A DNA stretch of 33,984 bases. Origin: an uncultured Collinsella sp. (GTDB lineage Bacteria > Actinomycetota > Coriobacteriia > Coriobacteriales > Coriobacteriaceae). The DNA is taken from assembly GCA_900541235.1 (NCBI GenBank), contig UQIW01000025.1, positions 1-33,984 of the forward strand, read 5' to 3'. The notes beneath the pieces are model-generated. The model did not search any database. It saw only the letters and a list, made by a program, of their open reading frames with translations, and was not told the origin of the DNA. A program made the position numbers and the translations under genes. This document shows positions 7,568 through 14,696 of this stretch, piece after piece. Numbering within the stretch: the first letter of the stretch is position 1; each line of letters opens with the position of its first letter.

Positions 7568-7800
7568 ATCCACTGGGGGATGTGAACACGCACGGATCGT
7601 TCACATCATGATTGAAGAGGATTTCTTAGACATGTTCACGCATCAGCTAAACATTATCAGCGTAGTAATTATCTGATGCGGGTTAGCACATACAGCTAGC
7701 CCGTACGATAACGGGCGGCTGATGAAGATGAGGGCCGTCGAGCGCAACCGACGGCCCTCATTTTTTATGTCTAGGAAGTTCTTTTTAGAGGAGGAAATGT
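7568..7800 (+). promoter_or_regulatory. Structured cstA leader with intrinsic terminator (candidate attenuator)
   Basis: About 230 nt separate the promoter from cstA. The leader can form GCATCAG/CTGATGC (7640-7679), GGGTTAG/CTAGCCC (7680-7702) and CCCGT/ACGGG (7700-7715). The last two share three bases and so are mutually exclusive. A strong terminator (stem 7730-7740 with 7749-7759, then six T) ends 35 nt before cstA. This layout suggests conditional read-through, though an independent small RNA ending at the terminator is also possible. I recognise no known riboswitch class here. Confidence 0.55.
7730..7766 (+). terminator. Intrinsic terminator in the cstA leader
   Basis: An 11-bp GC-rich perfect stem, GAGGGCCGTCG with CGACGGCCCTC, has an 8-nt loop and is followed by A then TTTTTT. 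It lies between the cstA promoter and the cstA ribosome binding site. Confidence 0.85.
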
Positions 7801-7801
7801 A

Positions 7802-9691
7802 ATGAACGGAGTTTTGCTCATGGTTGTGGCCGCGGCGGTGCTCGCCTGCGGCTATCTGGGCTATGGTCGCTGGCTGGCCAACAAGTGGGGCGTTGACAAG
7901 GATGCCCTCACGCCGGCCAAGCGCATGAAGGACGGCAACAGCTTCTCGCCCGTCTCCGCCTTCACCGCGTTCTCGCACCAGTTCAGCTCGATCTGCGGTG
8001 CTGGCCCCGTCACGGGTACGATCGTCGCCATGGCCTTTGGCTGGCTGCCCGTCGTGCTCTGGGTCCTCGTCGGCGGCATCTTCTTTGGTGCCGTCCACGA
8101 CTTTGGTGCCCTGTACGCTTCGATGAAGAACAACGGCAAGTCGCTCGCTCAGCTCATCGAGAAGTACATCGGCAAGACCGGCCGTCGCCTGTTCCTGCTG
8201 TTCTGCTGGCTGTTCTGCATCATCGTCATCGCCGCTTTCACCGACATGGTCTGCAAGACGTTCATGTTCACCCCGGCCGTTGACGCTTCTGGTGCTGCTA
8301 CCGGTGCCATCGACTTCACCAAGTCCTATGCCGCCGGCTGCGCTGGCACCATTTCCATCCTGTTCACCTTCGTCGCTATCGCCTTTGGTTGGGCCCAGAA
8401 GAAGTTCAACCTCACCGGCGCTGCCGAGTTCGTCACTGGCGTTGTCCTCATGGTTCTCATGTTCGCCGTCGGCATGCAGTTCCCGGTCTACCTGGATAAG
8501 TTCCAGTGGTTCGCCGTCGTCATGGTCTACCTGGTCTTCGCTGGCGCTATGCCCATCCAGATGCTCAAGACCCCGCGTGACTACCTCACTTCCATCATGA
8601 TGATCGTCATGATCGTCTGCGCTGTCCTCGGCATCGTCGTCCTGGGCGTCAACGGTCAGGCCACTATCACCGCTCCGGTCTTCACCGGCTTCTCCACTGC
8701 TTCCGGCATGATGTTCCCGGTCCTGTTCGTCTCCGTCGCTTGCGGTGCTCTCTCCGGTTTCCACAGCCTCGTTTCTTCCGGCACCTCCTCCAAGCAGGTC
8801 GAGAAGGAGCAGGACGCCGTCAAGGTCGGTTACGGCGCCATGATCGTCGAGTCCTTCGTCGGCATCCTTGCCATCATCGTCGCCGGCATCATGTTCTCCG
8901 ACATGAACACCGCCGGTACCGGCGCCCTTAACGCCGGCGTCGCTTCCACCCCGTTCCAGATCTTCGCCGCCGGCATCTCCCGCGGTATGCAGGCTTTCGG
9001 CGTTGACGGCACGCTCGCAACCGTCTTCATGACTATGAACGTTTCTGCTCTGGCCCTGACCTCGCTCGATGCCGTCGCCCGCATCGCTCGTACCTCGTTC
9101 TCCGAGTTCTTTGCCCAGACCAACGACGCCCTAGCCATCGAGTCCAAGGCCGGCTACATGAAGGTCCTCGGCAATCCCTGGTTCGCCACGGTCGTTACCC
9201 TGCTTCCTGGTCTCGCCCTCGCCTTTGGCGGCTATGCCAACATCTGGCCGCTCTTTGGTGCTTCTAACCAGCTGCTCGGCGGTATGACCATGATCACCCT
9301 CGCCGTGTTCTGCAAGTGCACTGGCCGCAAGGGTTGGATGCTCTACGTGCCCGTCGCCTTCCTGCTCTGCTGCACCTTCACCTCGCTGGTCCAGAGCGCC
9401 ATGGGCTGCATGACTGCCGTTCAGCAGTTTGGCTTCTTCGGCACCATCCCGGCTACTGCCACCACGGCTGCCGTTTCCGTCGCCGCCACCAAGGGCCTGC
9501 AGCTCGTCTTTGCCGTCCTGTTGATGGTCCTGGGCCTTATCGTTGCCGTCAACTGTCTCAAGGAGTTCTTCGGCAAGGAGGCCGGTTCCATGCCCGACGA
9601 GGAGCCCGAGTGGTCCGAGATGGGCAAGGCCGAGTACGCCCGCGCCGCTGCCGCCGAGGCTCCTGCCGACGCCGAGGCTGTCAAGGCCTAG
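7802..9691 (+). CDS. cstA: CstA-family carbon starvation / pyruvate-peptide transporter
   Basis: A polytopic inner-membrane protein of 629 residues with many hydrophobic segments from residue 1 to about 590 and a short charged cytoplasmic tail. Family signatures are visible: DGNSFSPVSAFTAFSHQFSSICGAGPVTG, HDFGALYASMKNNGKS and the SSGTSSKQ region. E. coli members (CstA, BtsT) take up pyruvate or peptides under carbon limitation; the substrate here is not determined. GAGGAGG precedes the ATG. Codon use is strongly biased to C-ending codons (GTC, ATC, TTC), more than its neighbours, suggesting high expression. A long leader with a terminator precedes it and a strong terminator follows. Confidence 0.93.
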   Translation: MNGVLLMVVAAAVLACGYLGYGRWLANKWGVDKDALTPAKRMKDGNSFSPVSAFTAFSHQFSSICGAGPVTGTIVAMAFGWLPVVLWVLVGGIFFGAVHDFGALYASMKNNGKSLAQLIEKYIGKTGRRLFLLFCWLFCIIVIAAFTDMVCKTFMFTPAVDASGAATGAIDFTKSYAAGCAGTISILFTFVAIAFGWAQKKFNLTGAAEFVTGVVLMVLMFAVGMQFPVYLDKFQWFAVVMVYLVFAGAMPIQMLKTPRDYLTSIMMIVMIVCAVLGIVVLGVNGQATITAPVFTGFSTASGMMFPVLFVSVACGALSGFHSLVSSGTSSKQVEKEQDAVKVGYGAMIVESFVGILAIIVAGIMFSDMNTAGTGALNAGVASTPFQIFAAGISRGMQAFGVDGTLATVFMTMNVSALALTSLDAVARIARTSFSEFFAQTNDALAIESKAGYMKVLGNPWFATVVTLLPGLALAFGGYANIWPLFGASNQLLGGMTMITLAVFCKCTGRKGWMLYVPVAFLLCCTFTSLVQSAMGCMTAVQQFGFFGTIPATATTAAVSVAATKGLQLVFAVLLMVLGLIVAVNCLKEFFGKEAGSMPDEEPEWSEMGKAEYARAAAAEAPADAEAVKA

Positions 9692-9730
9692 TCAGCTTGA
9701 CGGACTGACCGTCCCATCCATATGACTCGG

Positions 9731-9769
9731 AAAGACCGGGTCCGCAACGACGCGGACCCGGTCTTTTTT
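9731..9769 (+). terminator. Intrinsic terminator after cstA
   Basis: GACCGGGTCCGC (9734-9745) pairs perfectly with GCGGACCCGGTC (9752-9763), extended by AAA/TTT, and runs into six T. Confidence 0.93.
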
Positions 9770-9810
9770 CTTGCGAGAACGGGTGATGCAAGGGCGTCCT
9801 CGCAGATGTT

Positions 9811-9840
9811 TTGCGTGGATAGGCTCGCGCGTTGTACCAT
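9811..9840 (+). promoter_or_regulatory. Possible promoter of the JetD-like gene
   Basis: TTGCGT (9811-9816) and TACCAT (9835-9840) are spaced by 18 bp. A start near 9847 would give a very short leader and favours the GTG start at 9875. Confidence 0.4.
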
Positions 9841-9874
9841 AAGGACGTATATGTGTGCATATGAAAGGGGCCCC

Positions 9875-12055
9875 GTGGCCAAGACGGTATATTCCGATAA
9901 CCAACAAAATGTCGATGCATTGGCCGAGCGCCTGAGCAGCCAGACGTCGCTTTCTGCCGAGCGCGCCAAGCTGGTTGCCTACGACCTGCTCTGCCGCAAG
10001 GCGCTCAAGATTAAGTCGAGTGCGCTGGCGCAGATTTTCCGCTCCGTCGATAAGGAGTGCGACACCAAGGCGATGCGCGATGAGCTTATCGCGGCAAAGA
10101 TCGTGACCAAGATCGAGGGTAGCGGCATTAACGGGCGCCCGGCGTTCTATACCATCAATGCCGAGATCCGCGATGCCCAAGAGCAGCCTGCCGAGTCCGT
10201 CGAGGGTTTTGTCGTCGAGGATTCCGCTGACGTGCCTGCTGTGGAAGAAGCTGCTCCGCGTGAGCATGTCGATACCGATGAGTTGCTCGATGAGAACGTC
10301 GTGCGTGCCTTTACGGCCAAGGCAGGACGCGGCGGTTTTGGTGGGGGTGGCAAGCGCGATGCGCAGCGCCGCGCCCAGCAGGAGCGCTTCCGTCGCGCCG
10401 TTGCTCAAAAGGGTGAGACGGATGCTGAGACCGTCGAGGAAAAGTCCGTCGGGATGCAGGAGCCGACTCGCACTCAAGAGCATGCTGAGATCCAGGAGCC
10501 CAAGCGTCGCCGCGGTGCCCACTTTAAGGCCGAGCAGCGAGGTATTGCATGCGAGGTCCAGGATTCCGTCGAGGCTGCTGACGCGTCCGATGAACCGGTC
10601 AAGAAGGCTCCGGGTTCATGCCGTCCCGGACGTGGTTTTGCGGGGCGCGCGTATCCCGTAAGGCATCAGGAGAAGAGCGAGCCAGCTTCGACCACTCAGG
10701 ACGAGAAGGCCGAGAAGGCCGTTGAGCCGGCGGCTCGCGAACAGAAGCCTGCTGAGCCGCAGCTTGAGGTTGATGCCGAGGCCAAGGGCCAGCAGCCTAC
10801 TGATGAGCAGGCGGAGCAGGGCACGTCGAGCAAGCCTCGCCGCCGTCGCCATCGTGGGGGCCGCAGTTCCCATGCCGAGACTGCAGCCGAGAGGACCACG
10901 CCGCAGGACGAGGATGCGAAGGCCGAAGTTTCTTCGGGGCAGCCTAAGCGCCAGCCGGCGAAGGAGAGCAAGTCCGATCGTCCGCAGAAGCAGGCGTCTA
11001 TGCCGAAGCGCGAGCGCAATTCCCAGGGCGATTCTAAGCGCAAGTCTCAGAAGAAGCCGGAGTCTGCCGCAGCAGATACTGCTGCCCGGCAGCCCGAGTC
11101 GGCCGTTCACGGCGAGGTCTCGGCGTTTGCCCTTGCCCGCGTTTTAGGCAGGCAGCTGCTCAAAGTTGTCCCTACGCCCACGGCGCTCTCTAAGATCAAG
11201 GAGCAGCAGACGCAGATCGTAAAGGTTGAGGGCAAGGACGGCAAAAAGGCTCCGCAGCGCACTCAGCACAACGAGATGTCCAACCGCAAGATTGCCGAGG
11301 AAATCGCAATCATCCAGGCTTGGATCGAGCAGAACCGAGGTGCCGATACGCCGGTTGCCTCGCGCCGCCAGCGTGCCTACCAGATCTTTAACGACGAGAA
11401 GGCTTTTGACGGCAAGCACGGTGAGCGCCTGATCAGACGTATGACCGAAAAGGGCATCAGCATGCAGGCGATCAAGGTCGCCCCCAATCGCCCCGTGCAC
11501 TTTACGGGCTTCTTTACGCTGGGTGCCGACAAGCCGTTCATTATGGTCGAGAACCTGGATACCTATGACGAGATCGTCAAGCTCCTGCGCGGACGCAAAC
11601 ATGCCAAGCTCTTTGGTACCAAGGTGGGCGGCGTGATTTTTGGCGGCGGCTGCAAGGCAAGCGTCTCGCACGCACTGGATGATTATCTGGCCGAGATTGG
11701 CTATCGCTTTAACTACGTCTACTACGTGGGCGATATCGATCGCGAGGGCGCGCGCATCGTCGAGCAGGCTCGCAATGCCAATGTGGTTGAGATTCGCCTG
11801 CATGCCGGCATGTACCGCGCCATGCTCGCCGAGCATAAGCGTCGCGTGAAGGCTGGCGGCGAGTGCGAGCCCGCGGCTGCCAACCAGGGCGTGCCGCAGA
11901 ACCTGGCAGCGACGATCAAGGATCTGCCCATGGTTACGCGCGTGCAGTTCCGCAACGTGCTACGTGAAGGCGGGCGCATTCCGCAGGAGATCCTGATGAC
12001 CGCAGACTATCGGGATGGCGACTCGGGAAGCTTCGACCGCATGCTCAACAACTAG
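9875..12055 (+). CDS. Winged-helix/charged-linker protein with JetD (DUF2220)-like Toprim C-terminus
   Basis: The chain is 726 residues from the GTG at 9875, chosen because AAAGGGG lies just upstream; an ATG at 9851 is possible. Residues about 10-90 look like a winged-helix fold (LVAYDLLCRKALKIKSSALAQIF...GRPAFYTI). Residues about 110-420 are a low-complexity, Glu/Lys/Arg-rich, probably disordered linker. Residues about 475-720 hold a Toprim-like domain: Glu559 in FIMVENLDTYDEI, GGGCK, and Asp620/Asp622 in YYVGDIDREGARI. This E...DxD pattern resembles the C-terminal nuclease domain of JetD, the DNA-cutting subunit of Wadjet plasmid-defence systems. No jetA, jetB or jetC gene is adjacent. It could act in DNA or RNA processing; the function is not established. 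Confidence 0.6.
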   Translation: MAKTVYSDNQQNVDALAERLSSQTSLSAERAKLVAYDLLCRKALKIKSSALAQIFRSVDKECDTKAMRDELIAAKIVTKIEGSGINGRPAFYTINAEIRDAQEQPAESVEGFVVEDSADVPAVEEAAPREHVDTDELLDENVVRAFTAKAGRGGFGGGGKRDAQRRAQQERFRRAVAQKGETDAETVEEKSVGMQEPTRTQEHAEIQEPKRRRGAHFKAEQRGIACEVQDSVEAADASDEPVKKAPGSCRPGRGFAGRAYPVRHQEKSEPASTTQDEKAEKAVEPAAREQKPAEPQLEVDAEAKGQQPTDEQAEQGTSSKPRRRRHRGGRSSHAETAAERTTPQDEDAKAEVSSGQPKRQPAKESKSDRPQKQASMPKRERNSQGDSKRKSQKKPESAAADTAARQPESAVHGEVSAFALARVLGRQLLKVVPTPTALSKIKEQQTQIVKVEGKDGKKAPQRTQHNEMSNRKIAEEIAIIQAWIEQNRGADTPVASRRQRAYQIFNDEKAFDGKHGERLIRRMTEKGISMQAIKVAPNRPVHFTGFFTLGADKPFIMVENLDTYDEIVKLLRGRKHAKLFGTKVGGVIFGGGCKASVSHALDDYLAEIGYRFNYVYYVGDIDREGARIVEQARNANVVEIRLHAGMYRAMLAEHKRRVKAGGECEPAAANQGVPQNLAATIKDLPMVTRVQFRNVLREGGRIPQEILMTADYRDGDSGSFDRMLNN

Positions 12056-12062
12056 GGCGTTC

Positions 12063-12199
12063 GGCCCCGGGAGAGCGGGGACACCGGCTTAGGTTTCCTG
12101 CTCTACAGTCCTGCTCACGACGGAGGCCACATTAAGTGGCCTCCTGTTCGTGCGGAACTCGCGATAAACCTAAGCCGGTGTCCCCGCTCTCCCGGGGCC
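12063..12199. repeat. Long inverted repeat with cloverleaf-like core, copy C
   Basis: Perfect 34-nt arms (12063-12096 and 12166-12199) enclose a 69-nt core nearly identical to copy A at both ends. The central hairpin is GGAGGCCAC/GTGGCCTCC around ATTAA, one compensated base pair different from copy A. The distal arms are again unique to this copy. It begins 7 nt after the stop of the JetD-like gene. Confidence 0.87.
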
Positions 12200-12397
12200 T
12201 GTGGTTACCTGGTTGTTGCATGCGGCTCGCTTTTCGGAACTGGGCTGATATTTTCTTGATGTTAGGCGCTCTTGGTCCTAATGGGCTTGGGGCGCCTTCG
12301 CGTTTCCTCGGCTTCGCACCCTTGCGGGTTCGAATCCCTCCGCTTGCCTACAAGAAAGCGCCCTGGGCCGTTATGGACTCAGGGCGCTCAATTTTAA
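12200..12397. other. Gene-free stretch with tRNA T-arm fragment and hairpin
   Basis: No credible protein gene. It contains a 17-nt match (12326-12342, GGGTTCGAATCCCTCCG) to the T-arm of the neighbouring tRNA-Gln, in the opposite orientation and without the rest of a tRNA. It also holds the tRNA terminator hairpin. A reading frame crossing the tRNA here is an artefact of translating tRNA sequence. Confidence 0.6.
12357..12388 (-). terminator. Hairpin terminator downstream of tRNA-Gln
   Basis: AGCGCCCTG (12357-12365) pairs with CAGGGCGCT (12380-12388). On the minus strand it is followed by TTCTTG, a weak T-tract, 10 nt after the tRNA CCA end. Confidence 0.5.
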
Positions 12398-12472
12398 TGG
12401 CTGGGACGGAGGGATTCGAACCCCCAACAGCCGGCACCAAAAACCGGAGTTCTACCGTTGAACTACGTCCCA
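12398..12472 (-). tRNA. tRNA-Gln (anticodon UUG)
   Basis: Read on the minus strand, a full cloverleaf forms: acceptor TGGGACG/CGTCCCA, D-arm GTTC...GAAC, anticodon stem CCGGT/GCCGG with loop TTTTGGT (anticodon TTG), T-arm GGGGG-TTCGAAT-CCCTC, discriminator G. The 3' CCA is encoded (12398-12400). Position 37 is G rather than the more usual A. Confidence 0.95.
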
Positions 12473-12510
12473 ATGTGTAGTGTTGCCCAAAAGCAACCCG
12501 TTTAGTTTAC

Positions 12511-13416
12511 CTAATCTGCGAGGGCATCGCAAACGCCATCGAGCAGGCGTACGGCGAGTGTCTGCGCATCACTTGCGGTGAAGGTTCCGTTGTAGCGCGT
12601 CATGCCCGTGAGCTCAATGCGAATGCGCGCGGGCTTTTGCTGCGCGGCGACATTGGCGGTGCGGATGCGCTGTGCAAGGTTGTGACACTCGGCAAGGGCG
12701 ATCGTGGCGCGCGGCGCAGCATCTGCGGGCAGCTCATCGCTTGCGATCTCGAGCACCAGATCCACGTCGGTCGGAACCTCGGAATCGCAAAGCATCATGC
12801 CGCTGCTGTCGGTCGTCGCCGTGGCGATGTTCCACATGCGCGATGCAACGCTACGCGCGATGGGGTCCTCACCGATGACGGCAATCTGGAAGCGCTCGAG
12901 AACGTTGGCGGCGCGGGCAAAGCCGATGCGCGACTCGGCCTCGGTAACCGAGGGCTTGCCCTCCCACACGTGATGCAGGCGGTTGATATAGGCGTAGGTA
13001 TCCTGGAACGCCATGCCATCGGCAAACAGGCCGACATTTTCTTGGAACTGCTGCAGAGCGGCCTCGGTGTGCGGGCCAAAATAGCCGTCGTCCTCACCGC
13101 AGGCAAAGCCCAAAACGTTGAGCGCCCTCTGCAGGGCCTGAACGTCGGCACCATGGAAATTGGGCATACGCAGATAGAGCGTACGATCGCCCAGTTTATA
13201 CGAGGCGTCGACCAGGGCACTCCAGCAGGGAATGTCAACGGCGTGACCGGCGGCAAGACCGCTGTCGAGCCTAAAGGTGCCAACGGCCTGCTCGGTGGTG
13301 GCGCCAAAGCGCTTATCGGCGACCTCGGTGTCATCGATTGTATAGCCGAGCTGCAGAAGGCGGGACTGGACGTCCTCGACGGCTGCTCCCTGCATGCCCG
13401 TTGTAATAGGTTCCAT
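12511..13416 (-). CDS. Cytoplasmic protein with two peptidoglycan-binding domains and degenerate amidase-like C-terminus
   Basis: The chain has 301 residues. Two PG_binding_1 repeats occupy about 5-65 (GMQGAAVEDVQSRLLQLGY...FGATTEQAVGTFR) and 85-145 (GADVQALQRALNVLGFACGEDDGYFGPHTEAALQQFQ). No signal peptide or membrane segment is present, so it should stay in the cytoplasm. The C-terminal part (about 160-301) vaguely follows the Amidase_3 pattern, ending IRIELTGMTRYNG...LAVRLLDGVCDAL, but the zinc-binding histidines are not evident. That architecture recalls mycobacterial CwlM, a non-enzymatic regulator of MurA; this is inference. AAGGGG precedes the ATG. Confidence 0.72.
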   Translation of the reverse strand: MEPITTGMQGAAVEDVQSRLLQLGYTIDDTEVADKRFGATTEQAVGTFRLDSGLAAGHAVDIPCWSALVDASYKLGDRTLYLRMPNFHGADVQALQRALNVLGFACGEDDGYFGPHTEAALQQFQENVGLFADGMAFQDTYAYINRLHHVWEGKPSVTEAESRIGFARAANVLERFQIAVIGEDPIARSVASRMWNIATATTDSSGMMLCDSEVPTDVDLVLEIASDELPADAAPRATIALAECHNLAQRIRTANVAAQQKPARIRIELTGMTRYNGTFTASDAQTLAVRLLDGVCDALAD

Positions 13417-13554
13417 GAACGAACCCCTTTCGGCGTACCATTCGTACTATTTGAGCGTGTGTCGGATAGACAACGCAAAGGGATGCATAAACATGCACTC
13501 AACAGTGTAGCAAGTTGTACCCAAATACGCTGCTGACAGGTTTTATAACCCCCG

Positions 13555-14580
13555 CTAGTTAAGGCGCTCCACAAAGAAATCTGCCATGGAGAGGAACAGC
13601 TCGCGTGCGTGCGGATCAAGCTCAACGTTCTCGATGGCCGCTTTCGCCTTGGCGGTCAGGTCGAGCGCGTAAGTGTGGGCGTAATCGATGGAGCCGGTCT
13701 CCTGGAAGATTTCCACGGCGCGTGCAAGTTGCACGGGGTCCTCGGTGCCCGAGGAAAGGATTGCCTCGACCTCGTCGTGATAACGCTCGTCTGACAGGGC
13801 GTGCACGGCGACGAGGGTGCGCTTGCCCTCGGTGATATCGGTGCGGAAGTCCTTGTTGGCGGCCTCTTTGGTGCCGATCAAGTTGAGCAGATCGTCCTGA
13901 ATCTGAAAGGCAAGGCCCGTGTGCAGACCAAAGGCGCGCAGTGCCTCAATCTGCTCATCGCTGCCGCCGCCGATAATGGCTCCGGCGGCAAGTGGCGTGG
14001 CTCCGCTGTAGTACGCGGTCTTGTGCGTCGCCATGTCCAGATAATCGTCGACCGAGATGTCAAAGCGTCCATCGCGGACCCAGCCCAAGTCGAGCGCCTG
14101 GCCCTCGATGGTGCGAACGATCATCTCGGTGAGCTCGTGGAGCACACGGAGTTTCACGTCTGCCTCGAGTGTGGGGTCGTCGAGAACCGTCTTGGTGACC
14201 ATGGTAAGTGCCAGGTCGCCGCAGTTGATGGCAAGCCCCGTGCCCTCGGTGAGGTGCATGCAGGGCTTGCCGCGGCGCAGCTGCCCGTTATCGGCGATGT
14301 CGTCGTGAATCAGCGCGCCCGACTGGAAATGCTCGATAGCTGCCGCGGCGCTGCGGGCGCTCTCAAAGCTACCGCCCACTGCGGTTGCGGCGAGCATGCA
14401 GATAAGCGGGCGGTGGCGCTTGCCGGCGTTGGCCGTAAAAGCCGAGAGCGGCGCGTACAGGTAGCGCTCGATATCGGCAGAGGTCGCCTGTCCGTCAAAG
14501 AACGTGGCCAGATAGTCGTTGATCTGGTCAAAGTGCTGGGCTAAAAAGCTGGTAAACGGACTGGACACGGGTTCTCGCAT
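13555..14580 (-). CDS. Polyprenyl (isoprenoid) diphosphate synthase
   Basis: An all-alpha trans-prenyltransferase that condenses isopentenyl diphosphate onto allylic diphosphates, supplying quinone or other isoprenoid chains. The first aspartate-rich motif is HDDIADNG, the second FQIQDDLLNLIG (DDLLN rather than DDxxD). KRHRPLICML and the helix GQALDLGW are also typical. At 341 residues it is full length for the family. Chain length cannot be read from the sequence. It lies 138 bp upstream of the peptidoglycan-binding protein on the same strand. Confidence 0.9.
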   Translation of the reverse strand: MREPVSSPFTSFLAQHFDQINDYLATFFDGQATSADIERYLYAPLSAFTANAGKRHRPLICMLAATAVGGSFESARSAAAAIEHFQSGALIHDDIADNGQLRRGKPCMHLTEGTGLAINCGDLALTMVTKTVLDDPTLEADVKLRVLHELTEMIVRTIEGQALDLGWVRDGRFDISVDDYLDMATHKTAYYSGATPLAAGAIIGGGSDEQIEALRAFGLHTGLAFQIQDDLLNLIGTKEAANKDFRTDITEGKRTLVAVHALSDERYHDEVEAILSSGTEDPVQLARAVEIFQETGSIDYAHTYALDLTAKAKAAIENVELDPHARELFLSMADFFVERLN

Positions 14581-14696
14581 TCTTTCTTAGGTTGCATCGT
14601 TGCATTATGCAGACAACATATTGCCACATTAGGGCGTCGAGCGCGGCGGTTGAAGGAGATTGAGTCTTGCGGCTGCAAACGCGGCAAGGGGCTCGG

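Noticed and set aside
7643..8764. 373-codon minus-strand frame opposite cstA
   Set aside because: Asp/Glu/His-rich shadow of the C-biased codons of cstA.
9875..12055. A complete Wadjet defence locus
   Set aside because: Only the JetD-like domain is present; the neighbours are cstA and a tRNA, with no condensin-like jetABC genes.
12136..12480. 114-codon frame across repeat C and tRNA-Gln
   Set aside because: Its C-terminus (EGFEPPTAGTKNRSSTVELRPN) is the well-known artefact of translating a tRNA.
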